Part shown: positions 22,182 to 33,088 of the stretch, one piece after another
How the letters are laid out: each line of letters starts with the position of its first letter
Position numbering within the stretch: the first letter of the stretch is position 1
Source: Kwoniella bestiolae CBS 10118
Taxonomy: Eukaryota; Basidiomycota; Tremellomycetes; Tremellales; Cryptococcaceae
NCBI RefSeq assembly: GCF_000512585.2
Contig: NC_089242.1
Span: forward strand, 248,001-312,000
Direction of reading: 5' to 3'
Length of the DNA: 64,000 nt
Program-made: the position numbers and the translations under genes
The notes under the pieces: generated by a model
Seen by the model: only the letters and a program-made list of their open reading frames with translations
The model's database searches: none
What the model was told of the DNA's origin: nothing

Positions 22182-23729
22182 ATGTGGATAATCACCCTGT
22201 TTACTGTGCTTCTTGTGCCCGGGCTGGGTGAGTCCGCCATTCCCACCTATATGCAAGTTACAAACCTGTTAAACTGATTTTCAATGGGGAAATGTGCCGC
22301 TCGTGGTGCAGCTACAGCTTTGATATCTACCGTCATTCAGCGTAGTACGACTATCATCAACGACGCATCAAGAGCAACGAGTGATGCTCGTCCCACTTAC
22401 ATGTTTACTTCTTCGTTTACCTCTTCTTTCCAAGGTGAGTTAATTATAACGATCATGACGAGGATGCCGGTTCATCTTGAGTCCCCGTCTCGCCAGAAAC
22501 CAGTGCATTATCCTCTATCACGACCGGACGTCCATCCAGGGCTGTGGGCCCCATTTCAACCCTCTCCGCTCCCGAAGCTGCTCGATCGAGCGCACCATTA
22601 GCCGGGATAGCGACAGAGCCGGATTGTTCTCATCTATGGGCGAACAAAGCTTCTGAGGATTGGCTGGTGAGTCTACCTTTGATTTGTATTGCTCGTTTGG
22701 GAAACCAGACGGTCTGTTAGCCCCGTCACGATAGAGACAGAGATAGAGTAGTTCTTTCCCAGGGAGTAATGATGCGGTGGTGCTGTACTAGACAGACAAA
22801 AGAATGAGTCAGTGGCAGCTGATGGACCCGTTTCTCATGAATATCAGTTCGCAGCGCTTTGCTCGTGGGCTACAGTCAATCCCAAATGGCCACTTGTGAA
22901 TCTGGATTTCGTGGCGGACGATGACAAAGACCCTAAGGATCTGTCGTCGATTAACGTGACTACATACGATTTCGACTTGAAGTTGAATGATCCACTCGAG
23001 GTCCGCTATGAAGTGGTCAAGGGGGATGGTAATGCCGATGCTAACAATGCCTGGTGAGTGTTGCTACGATGTGCTGTTCCCATATACATGACATGGCATG
23101 GTATCGATATTGAGCAGAGGATCCAATCTGGTTTGATCATCTGTTTGCTGATAATTGAGCATTGGTATAATACGTTGTAGGTGGGGAGGAGCGTTCAGAC
23201 AAGCCGTCATTTCCACAAGCCGGTACCGGCAGATCGGGGTCACCAGAGATTGGATGGCATGGCATTTCGGATTCAGAGATCTGATAGGTATGGAACCGAA
23301 CCCGGAAGATCCCTCGCAATTCAATCAACAAGCTTGGGGTGGGTGGTCCCAACTTCATTCTTTATTGTACTGTACGTCAACTATGTGAACCTCACTAAAT
23401 GAATGAACGTACTGTGGTCGTACATACATAGATTCGATGCTCCGTCAATCACAGAGTTCACCAGTCATGGTTTATTCCAAAGCTGAGACCACCTACCTCA
23501 AGGACGGTGACAGGTACTTTTCAGTGACGAACTTCGAGAATTCAAGTCGGACGTGAGTGGCATATATCGTGTGATACTGTATCTTCCTCTCGAGAGCTGA
23601 GAACCATCTATGCACTGGGACAGTATAACACTTTGGGATCCCGCTTCGGGAGGACAGGCAGGTTATTTCATTATATCTTCGGAAGAGTTGAAAGAGGATG
23701 TACAGTATTTATGGCATTTGGCTTGGTGA
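22182..23729 (+). CDS. Secreted calpain-like protein 4, predicted inactive
   Basis: Seven exons (22182-22227, 22312-22434, 22497-22666, 22848-23053, 23181-23338, 23432-23552, 23624-23729) join in frame to 309 residues. The signal peptide is MWIITLFTVLLVPGLG. The Ser/Thr/Ala-rich stalk is carried by two exons and contains many potential O-glycosylation sites. The domain has CSHLWANKASEDWL, FAALCSW, AWWGGAFRQAVI, WMAWHFGFRDLIG, DRYFSVTN and ITLWDP, ending YLWHLAW. The catalytic positions of calpains read Asp, Arg and Asp. The stop TGA lies in a GGTGAGT context that could also serve as a splice donor, so a short C-terminal extension is possible. Confidence 0.8.
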
Positions 23730-24085
23730 GTCCTGTACTTCCTATTCCATGCTCTTAGTAGGTCGTTCCTGCTTAGTTCCAGCTCATCACTCTGCAATCA
23801 GGTAGGCCAACGTACCACAAAATTCCTCGTAAGATTACGGGGATCTGATCTAAACGTCGTCTGTGTCGCTATAGGCTTAGATACTAGGGAGATTAATATT
23901 GTAATCCCATATGGTCACCATTATAGGTTTGACTTGACTTGATTTCCCAGGTCATGGCAGTAGGGACTTTCATTGGTCGATCAGAAAGCTACTTCCACAA
24001 CTTTGCAATGCACTGGACGTGGCACTCGTTTCATAATCATAAACATGTATAACCATTCTATACAGATGTATATTCCAAGTGTCCC
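23730..24085. other. Convergent intergenic region
   Basis: About 355 bases between the stop codons of calpain-like gene 4 and the dynein light intermediate chain gene. No gene seen. Confidence 0.45.
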
Positions 24086-26551
24086 TTATTTACCCTCCCC
24101 CGATTTAGCAGGAGTGGCACTCGGTGTACCGGTCTTGGATCGATTGGCCAATAAGCCTTGGAACTGTGCATCATTCCATCGCGATCAGCTCTATCCCTTG
24201 GTCGCAGAGGAAGAGGGTGACTTACGAAATTGTGTAACGCCTCGTTTGGCATTGCATTACCAGTCGCACCAGGAGAAGTGATCGGAGGCGACAAAGGTCC
24301 ATTCCTTGTTGAATCCTATCCGTTCGTATATATCGTCAGCTCTATCACCTCTGATCCACCGGAGATCACAACATAAGAGTATAGGAGGAAGCGGAAAAGC
24401 AAGAGGCAGTAGAAGAACACTCACCTTCCTACTCAACCTCGCAAATTTCTCTTTCAGCTCCTCACCCTTCTCCAACCCTTCCATCTCGCCCAAAGCCTTC
24501 TCTACTCCAGGAAGGTTGAGTCCTTCACTACCTGACATTGGGCCCACGACAGTCGCAGCGGCATGTCTGAAGGATTGTCTTGGATCTCTATTGGGGTCTT
24601 TGAGCAGTACGTCCAGCTGACGGGTGAGGAAGGATTGTTCGGTCTCTGGTATTGTAGGTGCGGATGACGATGATGGCTATGATCAGGCAACGTGTTAGCA
24701 TCTACGCATCTTTCAACGTTGAACCACAGCGAAATTTGACTTGATCACGACAAGATCGTAAAGGGGTACGAAGCTCGTACCCACCTTAACACCTCTCTCA
24801 ATGTACGGTATCATCCCCTCCCATATCCCCTCCAACGTCTCACCTTCATCATCCTCATCGCCCTTGAACCTGTGCAAACTATTCTCAAATGCCTTTCCTA
24901 TTCTTGACGGATCAAACCCTTCTCTCAGTACGTTTATCTTGCCCCAACTATCCCATCCGGAGGGAACCATCACCGCGTCGCGATCCAGAACGTTCGCTCG
25001 ATGGGGGAACGGGAATCTCGTGGAGGATACGTGCTGGGTGGCGGGGTCTGTGGTGGACGAAGTGGTGTTTAGGGGAGGCGGGATGGTATATAGTCGATGG
25101 AGGAGATATGAGCGTAGGAGAGTGTATGTGGTCGGCTGGGCAGGAGCGGTGTAGAATAATGAAGCGCCGTCTGTACGAGATTGCGTGCGATCAGCTTGTG
25201 TGCAGATAGATGCATTCAAACCGGACGGCTGATGCTGTGTCTCACTCACAAGCAAGACAGATCGTCCTCAAGACCTGTTGTATCCAATCTGTCCTTTCCT
25301 CCCATCCCCCACCTTTCATCCCTACTTCCTCTCCCACGCTGTCCATCAAATCTGCTCGGGTACATACGACCGTGATGGGTATACCGGAGCTACGAGCGGC
25401 ATTCGAGTCAGTATAGCCAATTGCTGAGAAAGGTATCGCAGGGGTGAGCGGCAGACTTACCTATTCAAAGTGAGAGTCCCTTGCCCTAGGGGTAACAATG
25501 CTCCAGCACCTGCATAAGCTGCCGTACCCGTCGTAGTAGTAGGGGAAGGTTCTGTGTAATGTTGTATATGCGATTGTACTGAGGTATGGAAACATCATAT
25601 CAGCTGAGAAGCGAAGAGGCTGAAAGAGAGCAAAGCTTACATCGCTCTTTCAACTCTTCCAATTCCCCTCGTTCAGCGTTGTTACTAGCCCACTGATCTA
25701 TCCATGACAGCCAAGTGAGAAGTTCTTGGACCTAAAGAAATCGAAGAAGAGAGATTAGCTAGAGGTCCCAAGGAAGGAAGGTAGAGCTTACTTACAATTG
25801 AAGAAGGCTTGGTCCAGTCCAATATTATTACAGCTGCTGTATCCTATCACACAATCCTTATCAGCTCTTGGCATCAGGAGACGAGAGTAGCAGCTTATAA
25901 GCTGAGAGGTGTTATGTGGACTTACAGCCAGCGATTTGGGAGGTAGCGCCCTTGATACCAATTTCAGTAAGCTAGGATGAGAGGAAGGTGGGTAGAATAC
26001 CGAGAGGGGAGGTACGGAGTCTGCGAAGTGAATGATGAGTTATCAGCGAATTATTTTTGGTATTGAAATTCATCGCGAGAACTTTATCAGAGCAATCACA
26101 AGTCCCGATAAGGAATGATTGAATACATGAATGAGTTTCAGTTGAATGGAATGGTCGTACTCACCCTCATCGCCATCCGAAATATCCAAAACCTCATACC
26201 CCAATGCCAGTCCCTTCTTTCCATTCCTAGAAGCTTTAAACGATCTCTTCTTCTTTGACGATACGTTCAGCTGGGATAGCAAATGCGTACGACCATGATG
26301 TCGTTCGGCTATTTTCCATAGTCACAAATCAGCTTGTTTCGTTCAACGAAAGTGTAGGATCACATACAAAGCACAATGAGATTCTTCCTTCCCAGACCTT
26401 TCTGCCCATCTGCACTACCCATTATCTCGTTCCACAGACTTCCGCTCTGCTGGGTTGTACTTGAATTTGCTGTTCGAGTGGTAGGTGAAGGTCTTGATGG
26501 ACCTGCCGCCGTCGAAGTGGAAGTGGAAGTGGAAGTGTTGATGTTCATCAT
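24086..26551 (-). CDS. Cytoplasmic dynein light intermediate chain
   Basis: This subunit binds the dynein heavy chain through a GTPase-like domain and recruits cargo adaptors through its C-terminus. The start MMNINTSTS is followed by a Ser/Thr tract, then the family block SLWNEIMGSADGQ, GLGRKNLIVL and SERHHGRTHLLSQL. Later exons give DTAAVIILDWTKPSSI, ELLTWLSWIDQWA, IPITVVCTRADLMD with a TKxD-like site, VMVPSGWDSWGKINVLREGFD, and a C-terminal helix LPGVEKALGEMEGLEK before the end TPAKSGEGK. The P-loop is degenerate: Ser replaces the first Gly and Arg replaces the Lys of GKT. About ten exons. The stop is TAA at 24086-24088. Confidence 0.9.
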
Positions 26552-27218
26552 GAAGTACAGCGTACTAGACCAGATCTCACAGGTCTATCTCCTATTTCCT
26601 AGCTTGGAGTCGAAGCTGAAACTGAGCAGTGTAGATGGTTGGGTTAAGACGATGACGACGAAGATGGACGAAAGATTACATGGTCAATGCTGAAAAGGCA
26701 AGGTAAACTCGAGATCAAAGACGCGTTCAAAGGTGGACGATCAATGCGTGGACAATATAAATGTCACGTGACTCGATACTCTGCACAACAAACTTATAGA
26801 GATGATTGAGAAGCTATGACGCATACATGTACCGTCTCAACAACGCAGGAGAGATTCATACTCATGCATTTAAAGTGGAGAGCACGATATCAACTGTTCA
26901 GCCAACTACTGACTACGAACTACTGGACTATTAGCTGTTAAGCGTAAATTATTCTGTTATTTTATGTGGGGATAATTATACACAGGTTTTTTACCTCTTA
27001 TCGTGATGTCTTTTAATCTACTAATTCTCCATCAAACAATCCCTCCCATGCACGTCTTATTTTAAATGTTGAGTCATAATAATCATTCACATCTAACTTC
27101 CACCATATCCCGCTATCGACCGACTATCCTTGAACCTCTGACCCTCCAGGCCAATATGGGAACCGAAAACGAGTTACCCAATCCCAATTTGTTGTTCTCT
27201 CGCACAAGCGTAACCAAA
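26552..27218. other. Intergenic region upstream of dynein light intermediate chain
   Basis: About 670 bases hold the promoter of the dynein subunit gene and the 3' flank of the Barentsz gene. It is A/T-rich near 26930-27010. No gene is supported. Confidence 0.45.
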
Positions 27219-29808
27219 CTAATACCCATAATCTCCCTCGTAAGCATACCCTTGCGCCCCAACGCCCTGCCAATTCTCATACCCATTCGCTCCATAATAC
27301 CCATTCGTATTCCCATTCTCATCATATCCATTCTGCTGATACGGATTATAATGTTGAGGATAATATCCCGTGGCCTGTTGAGCGAATTCTCCCGAGGTAC
27401 TAGTCAAGGTAGCGAACGTAGGTTGACCACCGTTCAACTCCTTCTCGCCTGTTTTGGTGGCAGAAGTAGATGAAGAGGGCGGTTTGATCGATATTTTCTG
27501 ACTTGGTCTGGCAGGTGAAAAGTAATTCATCTGGCCGTGTCCATTATTGGTAAAATATGGCTGAGGAGATCCACCGTTGAATGGAGATCCTCGCCCGTCT
27601 ATATACCCATTAACATGTTGGGGTTGGGAGGGGTAGAACTGCTGATGGCCCGAACTGGAGAAGGAACCTCTTTGAGAATTGGGTTGATACTCGTATGATT
27701 GTTGTTGAGGGTAGAAAGGCCTTTGAGCAGGGTATGATCGGGGTGCAGCGGAAGGATAGAACGACCTTGTCTGCGCAGCACCGCCGTTGACGTGTACTTG
27801 AGGTCGAGAGGAGGGAACAAACTCCGATCCCATACCGTATCCTGAGGGAGTAGGTACGACGTTCTGCTGCAAGTGCGATTTCTGGGGGTAAGGAAGAGTA
27901 GGGACGAATTGACTGTGACTCATTCCTGAGCTCATCGAACCGTTTTCTGATCCGGTGGGGTAAGGCGAGGGAGCAGTAACGTTGGGGTACATGGAAGGTT
28001 GAGGAGGAAGTTGCTGAGCGATGGGTTGAGGAGGAGGTACAGGTGAGGTATAGAGGATAGCCTGGCCAGATGCGTTGAGTTCGGGTGTTTGAACCTGAGC
28101 CGATACGGTTTCAGGCGCAGGTGCGATAGCGGCACTCTTCTGTTCTTGGGGAGGATGAACGACAGCAACTTCAACAGTGTTGGATGATCCTGGTAATTTG
28201 ATGGTGACCGCTTGGGAAGATTCACCTAGTAGGTCGTCGGAATCAGGTTGAGTGGATTGCTCTTCTGCTTTTGGCAATGGAAGTGAGGGCGGTTGAGAGA
28301 CTACGGTTGCAGTAGAAGTGGGAACGGAAGCAGGTGCGGGAGCTGTGGATGTGGCGGCGGTAGCGGATTTAGCAGCAGCAGCGGCGGCAGTAGCAGCGAG
28401 GTTGGCAGGGTGGAAAGGAAGGGAAGAGAGGGGTTGTCTAAAAGGTTGACCGAGATGACCACCTCGAGCTATACCATCCGCATCTGTCAGTTGTCATCCC
28501 AAAATTTGGAAGAGAGATAACGATCAACTCACATCCAAAACCCCTTCCTCTACCTCGAGGCAAGCCCCTTAATCCACCTCTAGCTACCATAGCAGGAGAA
28601 GGTATAGCCTTCTTATCCTTCTCCGTCTGGATCTGCTCGAAAGCCTCATGGCCCCACTTCTTCTCTTTAGGTGGTATCACAGCCGTAGCAGAAGGTTGCT
28701 TCTCCTTCTTAGCCAATTCCTTCTCCAGCCGATCCATAGCCAAGACAGGTTCATCACCATCTGCCTTTTCCGATTCCGCCGGTATCTCCGCCGTCAGCTC
28801 TTGTCCCTGGCCTTGGAGTGTACCATTCTGTTGAGGGAAACGACCAAACGCAGGAGTGTGATTAGGGAATCCTCGTCCTCCTCTACCCCTAAAACCACCT
28901 CGTCCTCGCCAATCTGGTAATCCCCTTGCACCACCACCTGAAAATCCCTGTTGTAAATGAGGATCGGACCTTTGATCGTGAGTCCAGAATTGGCCTTGCC
29001 TAGGAACGATCTTCGGATCATCGTTGACGACTGACTGACGTCTCTGCGACTTTGAACCTCTCCTTCCTTTCTGGTTCTGAGGTGGTAGAGCAGTAGGTTG
29101 AGAGGGTGGGGGTGATCCATCAGCTACTAACGGTACAGTGCTTTCTTCATCCGCTTCTACTGCTTTGCTGTCCACAGCGAGTTTTCCAGACTGAGATTCC
29201 TTTTCCTTCCTCTTGATTTCCCTCAATTCAGCCTTTTTGGCCTTTTGTTTTTCCTTCCTCCTAGCTTTCATCTCTTCGTACTTCTTCGTTTCTTCCTCTG
29301 TATATTCCCTTTTCACCCCGTTGGGACCGGCTTTACCTTTACCTTTGCCCTTGATCGACGTTCCCCCTCTATTCGAATCTTCCAGTGTTCTTTCCTCCGT
29401 TCTCGATACAACCTCATTCGTCTTCGTCTTCGTCTCCTTCTCCTTCTCAAGCTGAGGTTTACTTCCCTTCACCTCTTCCTCTTCCTCCTCTTCAGAATCA
29501 GGATCTGGTTCAGAATCAGACGCAGAAGAAGGATCCGTCAAACTCCCCTCACTCGCCGCGTCATCTTCCTCCGGGTCAGAATCGGATGCAACTACTCTAC
29601 GTCGAGGTCTGGCTTTGGTCTTCTTGCTTTTTGCTTTGCTTTTGTCCTTTGCCTTGGGCTGTTCGTCCGGTTGAGATGGGGGTTTGACGTCCGCTGAGGT
29701 GGAAGGAGGTGGAGGAAGAGATGAAGGTTGAGTGGAAGGTGATGCTGAAGGGTTGACAATGGGGGTATCTTGGGTAAGTTGGGTATCGATGGGGGCGTTA
29801 TCGGTCAT
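27219..29808 (-). CDS. Barentsz/CASC3 (MLN51)-like exon junction complex protein
   Basis: Barentsz proteins bind eIF4A3 and are a core part of the exon junction complex. The N-terminal half is Pro/Ser-rich, then acidic (EEEEEEEVKG) and Lys-rich. The Btz (SELOR) signature is split as in the family: VPRQGQFWTHDQRSD, then an RGG-type stretch (GRGGFRGRGGRGFP), then EKKWGHEAFEQ. One short intron near 28470-28530 divides the gene; after it the C-terminal 400 residues are rich in Gln, Pro, Tyr, Asn and Gly (NPYQQNGYDENG), prion-like in composition. Around 840 residues in all. An intron-rich genome like this one is expected to keep the complex. Confidence 0.85.
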
Positions 29809-30625
29809 CTACGAAATGTAAATAACGGTATCAGTCACGGTGCGGATTGAATGGGTGGCAAGAGCAGAAGACGAAAAGAAAGACGAACAATGGGATTAAC
29901 TCGTAATGATCTGATGGGATATGATTCAACTCAACTCAACGCAGAGGAGGTAGGACGAACACTCACGATTAAATGGTATTTGTGTTGTAAGTAAACTGAA
30001 GTAATGCAATTTGAGATGAGAAACTCTTTTATGTTGTTCTACTTGGATGCTGTTGTTGGAGATAGATATCATCAGCTCAATCTCAATCTCGAATATGCAG
30101 TATCATCGGTGTACATCCGGACCGAAGTAACTTTTTGCCACCTCACCACCTCACATTCCTCGATCGCGACAATGTACGAGAGAAGGGATGCACTCACCTA
30201 ATGCGTGTATGTATGCTTGCTTGAGCTTGACTATCGGTTGGTATGTCAGGCTCTTTTTATCTATTGTGGTTATGCTATCTTGACTTGTTGTATTCACTTG
30301 TCAGATGTGATGGATGTTGGATGGTGGATGGGTGGACGTGTGATGTTAGTTGGAATGCAGCATACTCGTATCGAGTAAAAGGTAGCTATATGAGAGGTCG
30401 AATTAAGATTAAAGGTCTTTCCATTACTTTGAGTGGCAAATATTGCCAGAATAACGTAACTGTAACCTGTAACCAGAAGGATGTCTGGCAAAGCATCAAT
30501 CTCACATTGTATATCTATGTCTATATCGACAAGGTACTTGCCCAATTGCCATCGACCCACGCCCAAGCTTAACCAGCAATCAGGAGTCAGGAGTCAAGAG
30601 TCATCACACCAGGCTTACCGGCTAG
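29809..30625. other. Divergent intergenic region between Barentsz and DPH4
   Basis: About 800 bases with no clear gene. The true first exon of DPH4 should lie here. A possible exon at 30390-30533 ends in the right phase at a GTAC donor, but its sequence does not look like a DPH4 N-terminus. Confidence 0.4.
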
Positions 30626-31266
30626 AAGCAACTCGCAAAGATATCATCACCACCACCCAACTACTACTCTATCCTGGGTTTATCACCTACAGCATCAGAC
30701 GAGGATGTGATCAGATCTTGGAGGAGGTTGGCGTTGATTGTGAGTGAGCAGAGATCCAGATTGATGTAGGCGCACCGGTTCGTGAGCTTATAACTCTCGT
30801 CATGTCATAGCACCATCCAGACAAGAAGTCAATTCCTCCTGCAGATGACACCAACGAAGACAACGATATACGATTAATCAACGAAGCCAAATCCATCCTC
30901 CTAGACCCCACAAGAAAACAACAGTGGCTCGACGCCTTCTCATCATACGATAACAAGAATTCTGCATCGCAAGCTAAGAAAGAAGGTCCTCATATATTTA
31001 GGAATATCTCATTAGACGAATTCACACCTCACTACCAGCCATCATCCTCAACGACAAGATCAGGAGGAGTCGGAAACGGCGAAGAAGACGAGAGAGAAGA
31101 AGAGGAAGAAGAAGCGCAACCCCAATATTTCACATACCCTTGTAGATGTTCTAGCGAGTTCATAATTACCCTGGAGCAGTTGGAAGATAATGTAGATATA
31201 GTTGGATGTGAGGGATGTGGGGAGTGGATTAAGGTGGGGTATGAGGTGGTGGAAGAAGAGGAGTAA
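30626..31266 (+). CDS. DPH4: Diphthamide biosynthesis protein 4 (J-domain, CSL zinc finger); start unresolved
   Basis: Dph4 is an iron-binding J-protein that supports the first step of diphthamide formation on elongation factor 2. Exon 30626-30739 encodes NYYSILGLSPTASDEDVIRS and exon 30811-31266 continues HHPDKK, so the HPD motif of the J domain is complete. The second exon ends with the CSL zinc finger: FTYPCRCSSEF, then GCEGCGEW, giving CxC and CxxC pairs. An acidic tract (EEREEEEEEA type) separates the two domains. In the J-domain frame a TAG lies directly before 30626 and no ATG follows it, so the start codon must come from an upstream exon that I could not fix. The coordinates are therefore 5' partial. 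Confidence 0.82.
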
Positions 31267-31629
31267 CGAATACGAATCGTTGTGATCTACTATGTCAAGG
31301 GGGGTTGATCATATCGATATAGGACTGTCTTTGGTGTTTTGGTCAAGTATCTCAGTGTTGTACAGTATGTAATTTAACGTGAAACTTTTTTTGCAGCATT
31401 CCAACTTGATCGGATTGTCAGGTTGGCTGATCGGAAGCTTGCAAGTTCGCAGTCACTCAAAACAAGCATGCCCACCCACCAACGTATAATGTACGTAGTA
31501 GCTCAAGTAAGAAGCACCAAAATGATATATCATTTCATAATCATGAACAAGGGGTATAATCCAGAAGTATATTAACAGATTAAGTGTATCATTTCTACAG
31601 GGTATAGGTATATGAGATATCTATGGTCA
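31267..31629. other. Convergent intergenic region between DPH4 and ERG3
   Basis: About 360 bases between two stop codons, A/T-rich, probably 3' UTRs. No gene seen. Confidence 0.45.
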
Positions 31630-33088
31630 TTAAAATGTTCTTTTATCACTCCACTCCGCTTTACCCGACCCTGGACGAAAAGCTCCTACAGATCCTTCTT
31701 GCTGACCTGAGGAATAGGGTTGCCATCCTCATCTATCAAACCCTTCTTCTTCATCGCTTTGATAGACTCATGGATTGGGTCGAGTTTATCTTCGGGTGCT
31801 CGGTATGAGTCCCAGTAGGAGTCTGCCCATGTGAAGTACTGGTGATGGAAACAAAGATATCAGCGACTGCATTTCTTCGTTTTACAAACACATAACATCG
31901 AAGGAGAAGAGGGCAGACGCAGAAAGTGGGAGGGTGATGCGAACGGCAGCGGGAGATCATAAACCCACCTGTCCATAGTTTACGGTGAAATACAGATGAT
32001 GCAGTGTATGATGCGCCGGCGAGTTGATGTACCTCTCCAGGAAATGTCCAGAGATCATATCTCCATCGTGGATTAGAATAGTCCAGAATTGCACGAACAC
32101 GAATAATCCGAGGTAGGCGTATTTGTGCAAGGGGAAGAGGTATGGGAAGATGCTGTGTAGGGTGATGGGTGACAATATCAGCATGGTCCTCTATGCGATT
32201 ATGTGGTGATCATGTGCAGTGCGAAAATGATATTTTGTAGGGAAGGGGTGGACTCACTGGTATGGTAGAGATTGAGCATAACCATCAAGCGGGTGGAAAG
32301 CCAACGCAGCGTATGGTGTGGGGACTATCGGCGAAAACACATGTTCAGCTGATTGTCCTTGTCAAGCGAGGCAACGCCACTTTCCGCTGCTCCCTTGATC
32401 CTCACACTGAAGGCAAGTCTGAGATGTAAGATGAAGACGAGGTTGAGATGGAAGGTAATAAAAGTCTAGTAGAAAGGGGAAAAAACCACTCACCAACCCA
32501 TTTATGATGCGGCTTATGCACGTGCTTATAAATCAACGGATGATGCTCCAATCTATGAACCCAGTAAATCGCCAAATCCGTAAACACCAAAAACATAAAA
32601 CACGATAACACCAAATACGTCCACCCATAATCCCCAATCGTATCATAAAGTTTCGAATATCCTCTGACTTCTCCAAGGAACCATGGAAGAGTAATCACGT
32701 CGATTACTGGCGCAGCGATCAGAGAGGATTTGATTTCTTTGCGAATTTGGTTCTTGAGGAATTTCGGGTGGTGTTCAAGTCGTCGATCGTAGAAGAAGTA
32801 ATATGATATCGAACAGAATAGGAAGTACATCACATAAGCTCCTGAGAGAGCTATGGTGAAGATCGATAGGCCCTGTCGGTAGATATTATCTCGTGCCCAT
32901 AGAGATCCGGAGATTTCTGCGGAGAGGTCGGGGGGATGATAGGTTGTTGATTGAGTGTAGGGGGAGGGGAGGACGGTCTTGTTGTATAAGTCTGGAAGGG
33001 AGGAAGAGGGGATAGGAGGATGGGGGAGGAGGTAAGAGTACAGGGAGTCGAAGACGTATTCGTCCGCGTAGTGCAGTAGGACGTCCAT
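31630..33088 (-). CDS. ERG3: Delta(7)-sterol 5(6)-desaturase (C-5 sterol desaturase)
   Basis: Erg3 introduces the C-5 double bond of ergosterol in the ER and uses a di-iron centre. The protein opens MDVLLHYADEYVFDSLYSYL and has several membrane segments. The fatty-acid-hydroxylase histidine boxes are visible: HRLEHH in exon 1, HKPHHKW at the end of exon 1, and HTLHH in a later exon (SPAHHTLHHLYF). The C-terminus reads FTWADSYWDSYRAPEDKLDPI. The length of about 370 residues fits fungal Erg3. Four exons. The stop is TAA at 31630-31632. Two sites close to the sterol regulatory element lie 45-90 bases upstream of the start. Confidence 0.94.

Noticed and set aside
29213..29697. Plus-strand frames of 80-150 codons rich in Phe, Leu and Arg
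   Set aside because: They are mirror reads of the Lys/Glu-rich Barentsz coding sequence.
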